Shown in pieces: positions 10,163-19,003 of a DNA stretch of 64,000 nucleotides. The notes beneath the pieces are model-generated. The model had not been told where the DNA came from. It searched no databases and saw only the letters and a program-made list of their open reading frames with translations. This DNA comes from Vagococcus entomophilus (GTDB lineage Bacteria > Bacillota > Bacilli > Lactobacillales > Vagococcaceae), in contig NZ_NGJZ01000001.1 in NCBI RefSeq assembly GCF_003987595.1, positions 806,001-870,000 on the forward strand, in the 5' to 3' direction. Within the stretch, counting starts at the first letter, position 1; each line of letters begins with the position of its first letter. The position numbers and the translations under genes were made by a program.

Positions 10163-10374
10163 ACATTTTTCCTCCTCAATTTCTCGAAGATTGCGTTTTT
10201 CTTCACTAAATATTCTACAACCTGTTGAATAAGAAACAATCTGTTTGTTATAATAGACTATGTTCATTTTAATACAATACAAATATAAAACAATCATCAA
10301 TCCTAGACATTTTGTGATATAAACAACAAATCTGATTAAAATGTTGTTTTTCATTCTAGAAAGAAGGAAAAATA

Positions 10375-10983
10375 ATGGCCAAAAAAACTGATTTACGCGT
10401 ATTACGGACCAAGAAAATGATTCTGAGTGCTTTTATTAAATTAGTAGAAGAAAAAGGCTACGATGCCATAACCATTCAAGATATCGCAGATGAGGCAATG
10501 ATTAATCGGGCAACATTTTATGCTCACTTCAAAGACAAAGTAAACTTATACGAGTATATATTTGATACCTCTATTAATTCTTTGGCCGCTATTTTAGATA
10601 CTTTTCCTTTGATGGAAAATAATCGTGTGCAGATAAAAAATATTCAACTTGCATTGACTAATGTTTTTAAAATCATTAAAGAAAATCGCCATTTTTTCAT
10701 GATTTTAATTCGTAGTAATTTCATCGAAAATTTCGAATCAAAAATGATTGATCTCCTAACTATTAAATATGAAGAAATTTTTTCAAAATTAAAAATCACC
10801 GAAAATGATATCGAAGTACCTGTTGATTTCATCATTGAGTATATGAGTTCTATTTTTATCGGAACTGTTCACTGGTGGATTACAAGCAAATCAGAATTCC
10901 CCCCCGAACACATGGCTCGTTTGGTCATCAAATTAGTAGGAAATGGTCATCTAACGGTCTTAGGTATTGATGTTGAAAAATAA
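10375..10983 (+). CDS. TetR/AcrR family transcriptional regulator
   Basis: This 202-residue protein has an N-terminal TetR helix-turn-helix: [29 protein letters not shown] leads into [13 protein letters not shown] at about residues 14-56. The C-terminal ligand domain is not recognisable. An AAGGA site lies 8 bases before the ATG. It is transcribed away from the 1415-residue activase-type gene with 212 bases between the two starts, a layout that suggests it controls that gene, itself, or both. A strong terminator follows its stop. Confidence 0.88.
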   Translation: MAKKTDLRVLRTKKMILSAFIKLVEEKGYDAITIQDIADEAMINRATFYAHFKDKVNLYEYIFDTSINSLAAILDTFPLMENNRVQIKNIQLALTNVFKIIKENRHFFMILIRSNFIENFESKMIDLLTIKYEEIFSKLKITENDIEVPVDFIIEYMSSIFIGTVHWWITSKSEFPPEHMARLVIKLVGNGHLTVLGIDVEK

Positions 10984-11019
10984 AGAAACGTGCCTCATTT
11001 TTTTGAGACACGTTTCTTT
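10982..11019 (+). terminator. Terminator of the TetR gene
   Basis: A near-perfect 16-base stem (AAAGAAACGTGCCTCA and its complement with one mismatch) encloses a T-rich loop and is followed by a T tract on the plus strand. The stem starts within the TetR stop codon. Confidence 0.9.
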
Positions 11020-11045
11020 ATTTTTATTTTTGCAAAAGATAAAAA

Positions 11046-11072
11046 AAGAGCGCAAGCTAACTCGCGACTCTC
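11046..11072 (-). terminator. Terminator of the tRNA unit
   Basis: On the minus strand a GC-rich hairpin (AGAGTCGCGAG, loop TTAG, CTTGCGCTCT with one bulge) is followed by seven T. It lies 11 bases beyond the 3' end of tRNA-Gln. Confidence 0.75.
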
Positions 11073-11082
11073 ATGAAATAGA

Positions 11083-11154
11083 CTGGGCTAGCTGGATTCG
11101 AACCAACGCATGAGGGAGTCAAAGTCCCTTGCCTTACCGCTTGGCTATAGCCCA
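11083..11154 (-). tRNA. tRNA-Gln (anticodon TTG)
   Basis: The reverse strand folds as a 72-base tRNA. The acceptor arms TGGGCTA and TAGCCCA pair fully, the discriminator base is G, the anticodon loop reads CTTTGAC with anticodon TTG, and the T-loop is GGTTCGAATCC. CCA is not encoded. It is transcribed after tRNA-Tyr, 10 bases away, from the same promoter. Confidence 0.96.
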
Positions 11155-11164
11155 ATAATGTAAA

Positions 11165-11245
11165 TGGAGGAAAGTGGATTCGAACCACTGAACCCTAAGG
11201 AGCGGATTTACAGTCCGCCGCGTTTAGCCACTTCGCTATTCCTCC
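11165..11245 (-). tRNA. tRNA-Tyr (anticodon GTA)
   Basis: The reverse strand gives an 81-base class II tRNA with paired acceptor arms GGAGGAA and TTTCCTCC-type 3' strand, an anticodon loop CTGTAAA with anticodon GTA, a long variable arm and a GGTTCGAATCC T-loop. It is the promoter-proximal tRNA of a two-tRNA unit. Confidence 0.96.
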
Positions 11246-11275
11246 AAAAGTTAGGTTTAACAACCCGACTTCAAT

Positions 11276-11304
11276 ATAATACAAAATTTTTAAGAAAATT
11301 GCAA
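11276..11304 (-). promoter_or_regulatory. Promoter of the tRNA-Tyr/tRNA-Gln unit
   Basis: On the minus strand TTGCAA (11299-11304) and TATTAT (11276-11281) are separated by 17 bases. The expected start is about 25 bases before tRNA-Tyr. Confidence 0.75.
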
Positions 11305-11386
11305 CCCTTTTTTTGTTATAAAATCAATTTTTTTAAAAAAGTTTTTCCCCAAGAAGTTTTTCTTTTTTTAGAATAAAAAAACATTT

Positions 11387-11596
11387 TTATTGTTGATACA
11401 AATTCCAATGACGAATTAATAATTCATAGCCTTCTTCGTATGATTTGGCCATTTGTTCGTTTTCTTGCTCAATTTTGACAACAAATTTTTTTTCATCACG
11501 TTTTTCAACACTTCCCACAAGCTTTTTTCCAACTTTCAACGTGTGGATTGTTCCGGATTCTTCGATTGTTACTGGAATTTCTTTATTTTTTTTCAT
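11387..11596 (-). CDS. DUF2969 family small protein
   Basis: This 69-residue charged, soluble protein opens with MKKNKEIPVTIEES and contains the compact pattern KVGKKLVGSVEKRDEKKF, which I recognise as the DUF2969 family of Lactobacillales. The family's function is unknown. Its neighbours (tRNAs on one side, a CBS-ACT protein on the other) do not suggest a role. A GAGGAAATG sequence provides the ribosome binding site. Confidence 0.8.
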   Translation of the reverse strand: MKKNKEIPVTIEESGTIHTLKVGKKLVGSVEKRDEKKFVVKIEQENEQMAKSYEEGYELLIRHWNLYQQ

Positions 11597-11681
11597 TTTA
11601 CATTTCCTCGATTTTCTTTAGATATTGTCAAGATAACATATTTTTTCGTTCTTGTTAAGTTTTAAATAAATCATTTTAAAT

Positions 11682-11714
11682 GAAAAGAACTGAAACTACT
11701 CGTCAGTTCTTTTC
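11682..11714 (-). terminator. Hairpin after the liv/CBS operon
   Basis: Twelve-base arms (GAAAAGAACTGA and its complement) enclose a 9-base loop directly after the CBS-ACT gene. The following tract is T-rich but interrupted, so termination may be moderate. Confidence 0.7.
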
Positions 11715-11722
11715 TTTTCATG

Positions 11723-12370
11723 TTATTTTTCAGTGGTCATAGTGGAAAGAATTTTATAGCCTGTACTTTGAATTAAGGCTTCAATCTTTTCTTTCTTTGC
11801 TCCTGTCAATTGTATGACAATGATTGGCTTTTCAATTTTACGATATACAACAATCTGAACAATATTGACATGATTCTCAGCAAAAATTTTGGTAATGTTG
11901 GCCAAGACACCTTCTTCATCTCTTTCAATCTCAATCGAAATTCGTACACCCTCTTGCTTATATCCAGTTAACTCTAAGAAAGCTTCAAAGATGTCGTTGT
12001 TTGTTATAATCCCGACTACCTCATGTTTGGAGGAAACAACTGGTAACACTCCTACATTATAAGCTCTCATCTTGCTAACGGCTTCTTCAAGAGGTTCATC
12101 GGGTTGGATTGTCGTAACATGTCTAATCATAACATCTTCTGCTCCTGTTTTATTCAACAAGTAATTCATTTCAAAAACACTCAAGCTTGTTGCCTTAGAT
12201 GGGCTTGCTTCTTGAATCGAACTTTCAGTTACCAATCCAATTAATTTGTTGCTTTCTACGACGGGTAAGCGATGAATATCATGTTCTTTCATTAGATTCA
12301 CAGCATCAACAATTTTTGTTTTTTTAGAAATGGTCAAAACATTTTGAGTCATAAACAATGCTACTTTCAT
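11723..12370 (-). CDS. CBS-pair and ACT domain protein (AcuB-like)
   Basis: This 215-residue cytoplasmic protein has two CBS motifs (about residues 1-60 and 75-135, with HDIHRLPVV and YNVGVLPVV) followed by an ACT domain (about 140-210, ISIEIERDEEGVLANITKIF). CBS pairs usually bind adenine nucleotides and ACT domains usually bind amino acids. It begins 4 bases after livF and is the last gene of the branched-chain amino acid transporter operon. It may sense branched-chain amino acids or the energy state, although no enzyme or DNA-binding domain is attached. Confidence 0.85.
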   Translation of the reverse strand: MKVALFMTQNVLTISKKTKIVDAVNLMKEHDIHRLPVVESNKLIGLVTESSIQEASPSKATSLSVFEMNYLLNKTGAEDVMIRHVTTIQPDEPLEEAVSKMRAYNVGVLPVVSSKHEVVGIITNNDIFEAFLELTGYKQEGVRISIEIERDEEGVLANITKIFAENHVNIVQIVVYRKIEKPIIVIQLTGAKKEKIEALIQSTGYKILSTMTTEK

Positions 12371-12374
12371 TTTC

Positions 12375-13079
12375 CTAACCTCCTAAATATGCTTTTTGAA
12401 CTTCGTCGCTTGCTAATAATTCTTTTCCAGAGCCTTTAAGGACAACATTACCTGTTTCAAGAACGTACCCTCTATCTGCTATAGATAAAGCAATTTTCGC
12501 ATTTTGTTCAATCAATAAAACGGTAGTCCCTTGTTTTTTTATTTCCTGGATAATATTGAAAATTTCTTGAATAAAAATCGGTGCAAGCCCCATGGACGGC
12601 TCATCTAATAATAATAATTTGGGTTGGGACATCAATGCTCTACCCATTGCAAGCATTTGTTGTTCTCCACCTGAAAGAGTAGAGGCATCTTGATTCTTAC
12701 GTTCCGCCAAAATTGGGAAACGGTCAAAAATCATTTCTAGTGTTTCGCTAATTTTTTTCTTATCTTTTACTAGATAAGCACCCATCTCTAGATTTTCCAT
12801 AACTGAAAGACCTGAAAAAACGTGTCGTCCTTCTGGAACCTGCGCTAAGCCACTTGCGACAATTTTTTGAGGGACCAATTTTTCAATAGGCTTTCCTTCA
12901 AATTGAATCCTGCCTTGTGAGGGTCTAACAAGCCCTGAAATCGTCCGTAAAATCGTTGTTTTACCAGCACCATTTGCGCCGATCAATGACACAATTTCTC
13001 CTGCTTTTACTTCAAACGAAACGTTTTTAACTGCTTCAATCATACCATAATGAACCGAGATATTTTCTACTTTTAGCAT
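12375..13079 (-). CDS. livF: Branched-chain amino acid ABC transporter, ATP-binding protein LivF
   Basis: This ATPase powers uptake of leucine, isoleucine and valine. It carries Walker A GANGAGKTT, the signature LSGGEQQML and Walker B LLLLDEPSMGL, together with the LivF-type VPEGRHVFSGLSV. I start at the ATG at 13079, which has AGGTGGTG 8 bases upstream; an upstream GTG at 13094 lies within that site. The length is then 234 residues. Its start lies 2 bases past the livG stop. Confidence 0.94.
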   Translation of the reverse strand: MLKVENISVHYGMIEAVKNVSFEVKAGEIVSLIGANGAGKTTILRTISGLVRPSQGRIQFEGKPIEKLVPQKIVASGLAQVPEGRHVFSGLSVMENLEMGAYLVKDKKKISETLEMIFDRFPILAERKNQDASTLSGGEQQMLAMGRALMSQPKLLLLDEPSMGLAPIFIQEIFNIIQEIKKQGTTVLLIEQNAKIALSIADRGYVLETGNVVLKGSGKELLASDEVQKAYLGG

Positions 13080-13080
13080 G

Positions 13081-13845
13081 TTATATTTCACCACCTAGAT
13101 AAGCTTGAATTACTTTGGGATTTTCTTTAATTTCATTTGGTGTACCATGAGCAATTAATTTTCCATATTCGAGTACATAAATTCTTTCACAAACATCCAT
13201 GACAAGCGACATGTCATGTTCAATCAAAACAATAGAAATTTTAAACTCTTTTTGAATTTTCCGAATTAATTCGGTCAGCTCAGCCGTTTCTTGTGGGTTC
13301 ATCCCCGCAGCCGGCTCATCAAGAAATAGAACTTTGGGCTGGGTTGCAAGTGCTCTTACAATCTCTAAGCGACGTTGTTCCCCGTAAGATAAGTTTTTAG
13401 CTCGTTCCTCTGCTTTTTCTTCCAATTGAAAAATCGAAAGTAATTTAAGCGTTTCATTTTTTATACGATCTTCCGTTTGATAAAATTTGGGTAGTCTTAA
13501 TACGCTCGTAAAAAATCCTTCTTTATTTTTTTCATTCATTGCAACCAATACGTTTTCAAGTACACTCAATTCTTTAAATAAGCGAATGTTTTGGAACGTT
13601 CTGCCTAAGCCTTTATTGGCAATTTTATATGGTTTTTTACCATTTAATTTTTCTCCATCAAAAATTACTTCTCCTTCTGAGGGCTCATAGACGCCCGTTA
13701 ACAAATTAAAAAGAGTCGTTTTCCCTGCTCCATTTGGTCCAATGAGTCCTACCAATTCTTGTTCTTCTAAAACTAAGTTGACATCCGAAACAGCAGTGAG
13801 TCCTCCAAAGTTTTTTGTTAGTGATTTAACTTCTAATAGTGTCAT
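13081..13845 (-). CDS. livG: Branched-chain amino acid ABC transporter, ATP-binding protein LivG
   Basis: This 254-residue ATPase pairs with LivF. It shows Walker A GPNGAGKTT, signature LSYGEQRRLEI, Walker B VLFLDEPAAGMNP, and the LivG-specific C-terminal YVLEYGKLIAHGTP followed by VIQAYLG. Its start overlaps the livM stop by 20 bases, so translation of the two is coupled. Confidence 0.94.
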   Translation of the reverse strand: MTLLEVKSLTKNFGGLTAVSDVNLVLEEQELVGLIGPNGAGKTTLFNLLTGVYEPSEGEVIFDGEKLNGKKPYKIANKGLGRTFQNIRLFKELSVLENVLVAMNEKNKEGFFTSVLRLPKFYQTEDRIKNETLKLLSIFQLEEKAEERAKNLSYGEQRRLEIVRALATQPKVLFLDEPAAGMNPQETAELTELIRKIQKEFKISIVLIEHDMSLVMDVCERIYVLEYGKLIAHGTPNEIKENPKVIQAYLGGEI

Positions 13846-14818
13846 CAGTGGATTCTCCCTTCTTATTTTTCGCTTTCTTTTTAGTAAATATTTTAGAAAA
13901 TAAGAATTCCTTTGATCCTAAAAGACCGCTTGGCTTGAAGATCATAATGATGATTAGCGCAAGTGAGTAGATAATCATCCGAAGATCCCCAGCATCTTGT
14001 AGTAAGGTGTTTAATATGCCCAGTAAAATACCTGCAACAAAGGTTCCAGTTACGCTACCCATTCCACCAAAAACAACAATAATTAAGATATCAACAGATT
14101 TCATAAAATTAAAGTTATCTGGGACAATTGTACCATAGTAACTTGCATACAGTGCCCCTGCAATACTTGCAGTCATAGCACCAATAACAAAGGCAATCAC
14201 TTTATACTTTGTCGTATTTACACCAACAGATTCTGCTGCAATTTCATTTTCACGAATCGCAAGTGTTGCACGACCACTTCCACTTCTAACATAGTTGACC
14301 ACAACTAATGCTGTTATAATGACAAAAAGAAAGACTAACTGCCACATAGGAATTGATTCGAATAATGGAATCCCCGATAAACCAGCAGCTCCATTTGTAA
14401 TATTCATATTAACAATTGCCACACGGATGATTTCAGCTACCCCTAATGTTGCAATGGCTAAGTAGTCTCCTTTAAGCCTTAGTGTTGGAATTCCTACTAG
14501 AACAGCTACAATTCCTGACAAAACAAGGCCAATTAAAATGCCGATAACAAAACCTTTGAGCGTTGGATCTTGTGAGTAGCTAATGCCAAGTGAGTACGCA
14601 CCAATGGCCATGAAGCCTGCATGTCCTAAAGAAAATTGACCCGACACACCTAAAATCAAATTAAGACCCAGTCCTAAAATGATATTGATGCCAATCGACA
14701 CTAACGTCATTTCGTATAAACTATCAATGATGCCAGCTTGTATTAAAATAGCTAGTAGCGCAAAAGAGCCAATAATAAGAGCTAACCAACAAGCATTGAT
14801 TCGATTAAATAATTTCAT
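13826..14818 (-). CDS. livM: Branched-chain amino acid ABC transporter permease LivM
   Basis: This 330-residue membrane permease has about nine hydrophobic segments. It carries the LivM family markers GQFSLGHAGFMAIGAY near residue 60 and the cytoplasmic coupling segment SGRATLAIRENEIAAESVG near residue 180, then FGGMGSVTGTFVAG. A basic C-terminal tail follows the last membrane segment. It starts 11 bases after livH. Confidence 0.93.
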   Translation of the reverse strand: MKLFNRINACWLALIIGSFALLAILIQAGIIDSLYEMTLVSIGINIILGLGLNLILGVSGQFSLGHAGFMAIGAYSLGISYSQDPTLKGFVIGILIGLVLSGIVAVLVGIPTLRLKGDYLAIATLGVAEIIRVAIVNMNITNGAAGLSGIPLFESIPMWQLVFLFVIITALVVVNYVRSGSGRATLAIRENEIAAESVGVNTTKYKVIAFVIGAMTASIAGALYASYYGTIVPDNFNFMKSVDILIIVVFGGMGSVTGTFVAGILLGILNTLLQDAGDLRMIIYSLALIIIMIFKPSGLLGSKEFLFSKIFTKKKAKNKKGESTDDTIRS

Positions 14819-14829
14819 TTCTCTTTCAC

Positions 14830-15708
14830 CTACACTTTCTCTTTTACATTTTTACCAAGTAGTCCAGAAGGTTTAACTAGCAGAATCAAAATAAGAATGG
14901 CATACACAAAGGCATCTTTAAATAAAGAAAAGCCTAGCGCACTAACAATTGTTTCTAAAATACCGATAGAAAAGCCTCCAATAACAGCTCCTGGAATAAT
15001 CCCAATTCCTCCTAATACCGCTGCAATAAAAGCCTTTAACCCAGGAGTAACTCCCATCATCGGATTAATCGTATTATAGTATAAACCAATCAAAACACCA
15101 CCTGCTGCTGCCAAAGCAGAACCAATTGCAAATGTAAAGGAAATCGTTAAATCAACATTGATCCCCATCAAGCGAGCCGCATCTGCATCAACACTAACTG
15201 CGCGCATTGCTTTACCCATTTTTGTCTTTTGAACAATAAATTGCAGAAGTAACATCAGTACAACTGTCGTTACAATAATCACAATTTGATAACTACTAAT
15301 TTGAACACCATGGAATTCAAAGACTTTTTTGGTTAGTGCTTGTGGAAAGGCTCTTGGATTGGAGCCAAAGAAATAGATCATGACATTTTGTAGTAAAAAC
15401 GAAACACCAATCGCTGTAATCAAAACCGCAATTCTTGAAGAATTTCTTAAAGGCCGATATGCTAAGAACTCGATTACAGCTCCTAAAAATGCACTGATGA
15501 CCATTGCCAAAACTAATGCCAAAATGAAGGGCAAATGATGAACTTGAATAAAATAGTACCCCAAAAATGCTCCAATCATGTAAACTTCGCCATGAGCAAA
15601 GTTAATTAATTTTATTATTCCATAAACCATTGTATAACCAAGAGCCATCAATGCGTAGATACTCCCAAGTGAGAGACCATTAATTAGCTGCTGAAAGATA
15701 TTGCTCAT
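14830..15708 (-). CDS. livH: Branched-chain amino acid ABC transporter permease LivH
   Basis: This 292-residue polytopic permease opens with the LivH pattern QQLINGLSLGSIYALMALG, followed by INFAHGEVYMIGAF, the coupling segment MGKAMRAVSVDADAARLMGI and VLGGIGIIPGAVIGG. It forms the channel with LivM. The gene follows livK after 93 bases that contain a hairpin. Confidence 0.93.
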   Translation of the reverse strand: MSNIFQQLINGLSLGSIYALMALGYTMVYGIIKLINFAHGEVYMIGAFLGYYFIQVHHLPFILALVLAMVISAFLGAVIEFLAYRPLRNSSRIAVLITAIGVSFLLQNVMIYFFGSNPRAFPQALTKKVFEFHGVQISSYQIVIIVTTVVLMLLLQFIVQKTKMGKAMRAVSVDADAARLMGINVDLTISFTFAIGSALAAAGGVLIGLYYNTINPMMGVTPGLKAFIAAVLGGIGIIPGAVIGGFSIGILETIVSALGFSLFKDAFVYAILILILLVKPSGLLGKNVKEKV

Positions 15709-15740
15709 CTAAATTCCTCTTTTCTTTTTATAATATGAAA

Positions 15741-15770
15741 ATGAGTTTGGACGAAATCGCCCAAACTCAT
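15741..15770 (-). terminator. Intercistronic hairpin between livK and livH
   Basis: Ten-base arms (ATGAGTTTGG and its complement) enclose a 10-base loop; the minus strand continues with a short TTTTC tract. It probably ends part of the transcripts or protects the livK 3' end, so that more binding protein than permease is made. This is inferred from position and structure. Confidence 0.7.
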
Positions 15771-15801
15771 TTGTACTTTTCAAAAATGACGTTCAGGCAA
15801 A

Positions 15802-16953
15802 TTATGGATTTACAACTGTTGCGCCTGATTCCACTCCTTTTGTTAATTGAATAACAACAGCAGCTTTTTTAGGATTATGTTCTTTGTCAACTGACATTGT
15901 ACCTGTTACACCTTCAAAGTCTTTCACTTTTGTTAGGGCTTCTTTCACTTTTACAGGATCAGTTGATTTTGCGTCCTCAATCGCTTGTTTAATCAAGTAG
16001 ACACTATCATAAGCAAGAGCATTAAAGCCACTTGGTTCTTTGTTGTATTCTTTTTTAAAGCTTGTTACAAAGTCTTTAGATACTTTAGTTGCATCAACAT
16101 TCGTTGAAAAGTTTGCTGTATAATATACATCATTTACATTGTCTGTACCTGCAAGTTTGACCAACTCCGTATCACCAAAGCCGTCTGCCCCAAGTATTGG
16201 TTGCGTAATCCCCATCTCACGCGCCTGTTTAATAATTAAACCTGCTTCATTGTAATATCCTGGTAGATAAATTACGTCAAAACTTTTACTCTTAAGCTTG
16301 GTCAAAATGGCTTGGAAGTCTGTATCACCACTTGAGAAGTTTACTTCTTCTACAATGTCACCTTTATATTGTTTTTTGAAGGCTTTTGTCAAACCTTTGG
16401 CGTAATCACTTGAGTTGTCTCCAATAATCGCTACTTTTTTGGCGTTTAATTTATTTGTTGCAAAATTCGCTAAAATGATACCTTGAAAAGAATCTTGGAA
16501 AGTAGTTCTAAAAACATAATCTTGAACTTTTCCAGCTGTAGTTAGTGTAACAGAATCATCTGTCGCTGAAGGAGTGACCATTGGCACTTTTGCTCTTGTG
16601 ACTGCTGGCGTTGCTGATTTCGTTGAACCAGAAGTTGCAGGTCCAATAATTGCAGTTACTTTATCTTTGGTTGCCAGACTAGTCGCAACACTTGCTGCCT
16701 CAGCAGTATCAGATTTGTTATCTTTGCTGACTAACTGGATTTTTTTACCATTAATGCCACCATTTTTGTTGATTTCTTTGGTCGCTAACTTAATTCCCTC
16801 TAACTCCGCATTCCCATATGCAGAAACTTTTCCTGATAATTCTAGATTGACCCCAATTTTTACAGTATTGGAATCGCTTGAGCTACTCTTTTGACATGCG
16901 CCCAAAAGCAATAATCCAGAACAAGCTAGAATCAAACCTAATTTCTTTTTCAT
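15802..16953 (-). CDS. livK: Branched-chain amino acid substrate-binding lipoprotein
   Basis: This 383-residue lipoprotein delivers substrate to LivHM. It has a signal peptide with lipobox LLGAC (cysteine about residue 20), then a type I periplasmic-binding fold: VKIGVNLELSGKVSAYG, AIIGPATSGST, and DVIYLPGYYNEAGLI. It is the first and probably most highly expressed gene of the operon. The promoter at 17009-17037 precedes it. Confidence 0.94.
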   Translation of the reverse strand: MKKKLGLILACSGLLLLGACQKSSSSDSNTVKIGVNLELSGKVSAYGNAELEGIKLATKEINKNGGINGKKIQLVSKDNKSDTAEAASVATSLATKDKVTAIIGPATSGSTKSATPAVTRAKVPMVTPSATDDSVTLTTAGKVQDYVFRTTFQDSFQGIILANFATNKLNAKKVAIIGDNSSDYAKGLTKAFKKQYKGDIVEEVNFSSGDTDFQAILTKLKSKSFDVIYLPGYYNEAGLIIKQAREMGITQPILGADGFGDTELVKLAGTDNVNDVYYTANFSTNVDATKVSKDFVTSFKKEYNKEPSGFNALAYDSVYLIKQAIEDAKSTDPVKVKEALTKVKDFEGVTGTMSVDKEHNPKKAAVVIQLTKGVESGATVVNP

Positions 16954-17008
16954 CTATAATTGCCCCCTAAACATTCTCTCTATCATCTCACAAAATGATG
17001 TTATATAG

Positions 17009-17037
17009 ACTATATACGAAAAAAATTATTATGTCAA
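17009..17037 (-). promoter_or_regulatory. Promoter of the liv operon
   Basis: On the minus strand a perfect TTGACA (17032-17037) and TATAGT (17009-17014) are 17 bases apart, about 55 bases before livK. The leader contains a small repeat ATCAT/ATGAT of unknown meaning. I see no CodY-type site that I would defend. Confidence 0.8.
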
Positions 17038-17195
17038 GAATTTTCAGAATATTTCCATTAAACAGTTATTCGAACTTTCACGGCTTTATTCTTGTAGCAT
17101 TTCGCCAATAAAATAGAGAAACTCATTCTCGTCCCCCCTCCCTAAAATGTTAAATTTTTCTCTTTTATAGGGAGGAGTTTCATGAGCGGCCAAGC

Positions 17196-17675
17196 TTAGT
17201 TCATTACTTTTTTTAATAAAACTTGATTTTTTAGTTGTTGTCCCTCCTCGTAGATGGGCTCTGCATAATGCTCTAAAAAATAATTCTTTTGTATAGCTTC
17301 TATTACAAATCCGTTATCTTTGTATAGTTGCAGTGCTGGTGAAATGTCTCCAGTTTTAACATAGAGAACGACCGAATCTACTTGATTTTTTATTGTTTCC
17401 ATAACCCATTTAAAGGCATGTTCCATTAATTTTGTGGCGATTCCTCTCCTTTGAAATAAGGGGTCTACTGAAACGTTCATAAGTTCATACTGACAGGCTT
17501 CAGTGGAATCAAGTTTCATTATAGCCAAAACACCCACAATGTTTTCTGCTTCTTTAGCTACAAATATAGTTGATTGGTCTATGTACTTCTCTACAACTTT
17601 ACGTTCAGGATCTGCCTCAAGCAAAAGAGCCCAAGGTAACTCCGTATTAGCTTGATTCAATTTACAAATCTTCAT
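17196..17675 (-). CDS. GNAT family N-acetyltransferase
   Basis: This 159-residue protein has the GNAT acetyl-CoA site: [21 protein letters not shown] near residues 70-90, where Q/R-x-x-G-x-A is the pyrophosphate loop. The C-terminal half carries the family pattern [16 protein letters not shown]. The substrate is unknown. Its start overlaps the yidD stop by 14 bases, so it is co-translated with yidD. Confidence 0.85.
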   Translation of the reverse strand: MKICKLNQANTELPWALLLEADPERKVVEKYIDQSTIFVAKEAENIVGVLAIMKLDSTEACQYELMNVSVDPLFQRRGIATKLMEHAFKWVMETIKNQVDSVVLYVKTGDISPALQLYKDNGFVIEAIQKNYFLEHYAEPIYEEGQQLKNQVLLKKVMN

Positions 17676-17949
17676 TATTCTCTCTCTTCTCTTTTGGCAT
17701 ATAGTATGTAGGATTAGGATTTCGTTTTAGCGAAAATTTTTTGGGAACATAATCAATTCCCCCTTTAACAAATGGATGACAACGCAATATTCGACAGGTT
17801 CCCATTAGAACACCCTTAAAGGTTCCATGAATTTTTATTGCATCTATCATGTAGGACGAACAAGTAGGGTGATATCTACAACGGGCAGGAAATAATGGAG
17901 AAATAAACCGCTGATAGCCTCGGATGAAGCCAATAAAAATTTTTTTCAT
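17662..17949 (-). CDS. yidD: Membrane protein insertion efficiency factor YidD
   Basis: This small inner-membrane-associated protein (95 residues) assists YidC-dependent insertion. The family signature is clear: [25 protein letters not shown] is the conserved block, here from about residue 8, followed by [16 protein letters not shown] use the ATG at 17949, which has an AAGGA site 7 bases upstream, although the open frame runs on to 18138. In many bacteria yidD sits beside rpmH and rnpA; here it does not. Confidence 0.92.
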   Translation of the reverse strand: MKKIFIGFIRGYQRFISPLFPARCRYHPTCSSYMIDAIKIHGTFKGVLMGTCRILRCHPFVKGGIDYVPKKFSLKRNPNPTYYMPKEKRENNEDL

Positions 17950-18134
17950 GTTTAATCCTTCCATAATTTGATGTATTCTATTATATCTGATTACTGGGCG
18001 TAATGCTATAGAAGAACACAACTGAAAAGTTTGGACCTGAAAAATAAGCTTTTTTGCTAAGTCTCTGACTACAGAATAATTTTTGTGCGAGGAACAAAAG
18101 CTTTTATACTTTTGCCCCCGACTTTTTAACAAGT

Positions 18135-18995
18135 TCATCTGAATGAATAGGAGTGTGAAATTTTTTTCTTTCTTTTTGCTTCGCTAATGGTGGCAAATAC
18201 AAGCCCTAAGAATAAAATTACCACCCCAAGATATCCTAAATTCAACAAAATTGTTTCAATATAACTTGTAAGAAAACGGTAAAGAGATGGTGACAGAATC
18301 GCTACTTTTTTATAAAATGCTGTATAGAGAATTGAAATAGCGGTCAAGACACAAAATAAACCAGTCGCAATGAAAGAATAGCTGAGATACCGTAATAATC
18401 GATGGATCCATTTTCCCAAAATAAGATACAACAAAAGAATCACCACCATTAAACTAACACCTACAATACTATAAAAGAATTTAAAATAATGTTGAAACTG
18501 ACTAGCTCGTTGCCCAAATTCCCTTAAGATATCCAACTCGATATAACTTGCATATCTCTTATAAGATTGCTCAATAAATTGTTGTTTTGAAGACTCTTTT
18601 AGCTGCTCTGGCGCTAGTTGATTTTTTTTCATATAGCTTTCGATTCGTTGTGTTAAATTTTTTTCAAAAAACTCTTTATCCAATTTATTCTTACGTCCAT
18701 GGTATACAGCTACAATGTATTGATTAAATTCTTTTTTTGTTTGTTCTTGCGCTATACACTCTTCGAAAACTTCCTCTGGAAAATTACTACCCAAACCTAA
18801 ATCTTGGATTTCTCGGGTAATCTCCTCTGCAAGCCCTTTATAATACAATGATTTTTGAGCTTGATTTTCCATAAAATGCTCACTAAGCAAAGTTTTATCC
18901 ATTGCTCCTAAAATGGTGAGCAACAACAGTAATAAAAAAATCACAAAAGCTAAAAATGTATACGAAAATAAAGTAAACCAGTTATACTTTTTCAT
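18135..18995 (-). CDS. Membrane protein of the sortase cluster, unknown function
   Basis: This 286-residue protein is not recognised. It has an N-terminal membrane segment (about residues 10-31), a charged extracytoplasmic stretch of roughly 140 residues rich in Glu, Lys and Gln, and three C-terminal membrane segments (about 175-195, 205-225 and 245-270) with a basic tail. It starts 8 bases after the sortase gene and is probably cotranscribed with it and with the candidate substrate. A role in sortase assembly or substrate handling is a guess from this context only. Confidence 0.7.
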   Translation of the reverse strand: MKKYNWFTLFSYTFLAFVIFLLLLLLTILGAMDKTLLSEHFMENQAQKSLYYKGLAEEITREIQDLGLGSNFPEEVFEECIAQEQTKKEFNQYIVAVYHGRKNKLDKEFFEKNLTQRIESYMKKNQLAPEQLKESSKQQFIEQSYKRYASYIELDILREFGQRASQFQHYFKFFYSIVGVSLMVVILLLYLILGKWIHRLLRYLSYSFIATGLFCVLTAISILYTAFYKKVAILSPSLYRFLTSYIETILLNLGYLGVVILFLGLVFATISEAKRKKKISHSYSFR

Positions 18996-19003
18996 TGTTT
19001 CTC

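Noticed and set aside
17950-18138. N-terminal extension of YidD
   Set aside because: The conserved YidD protein starts at 17949 with a good ribosome binding site; the upstream residues do not belong to the family.
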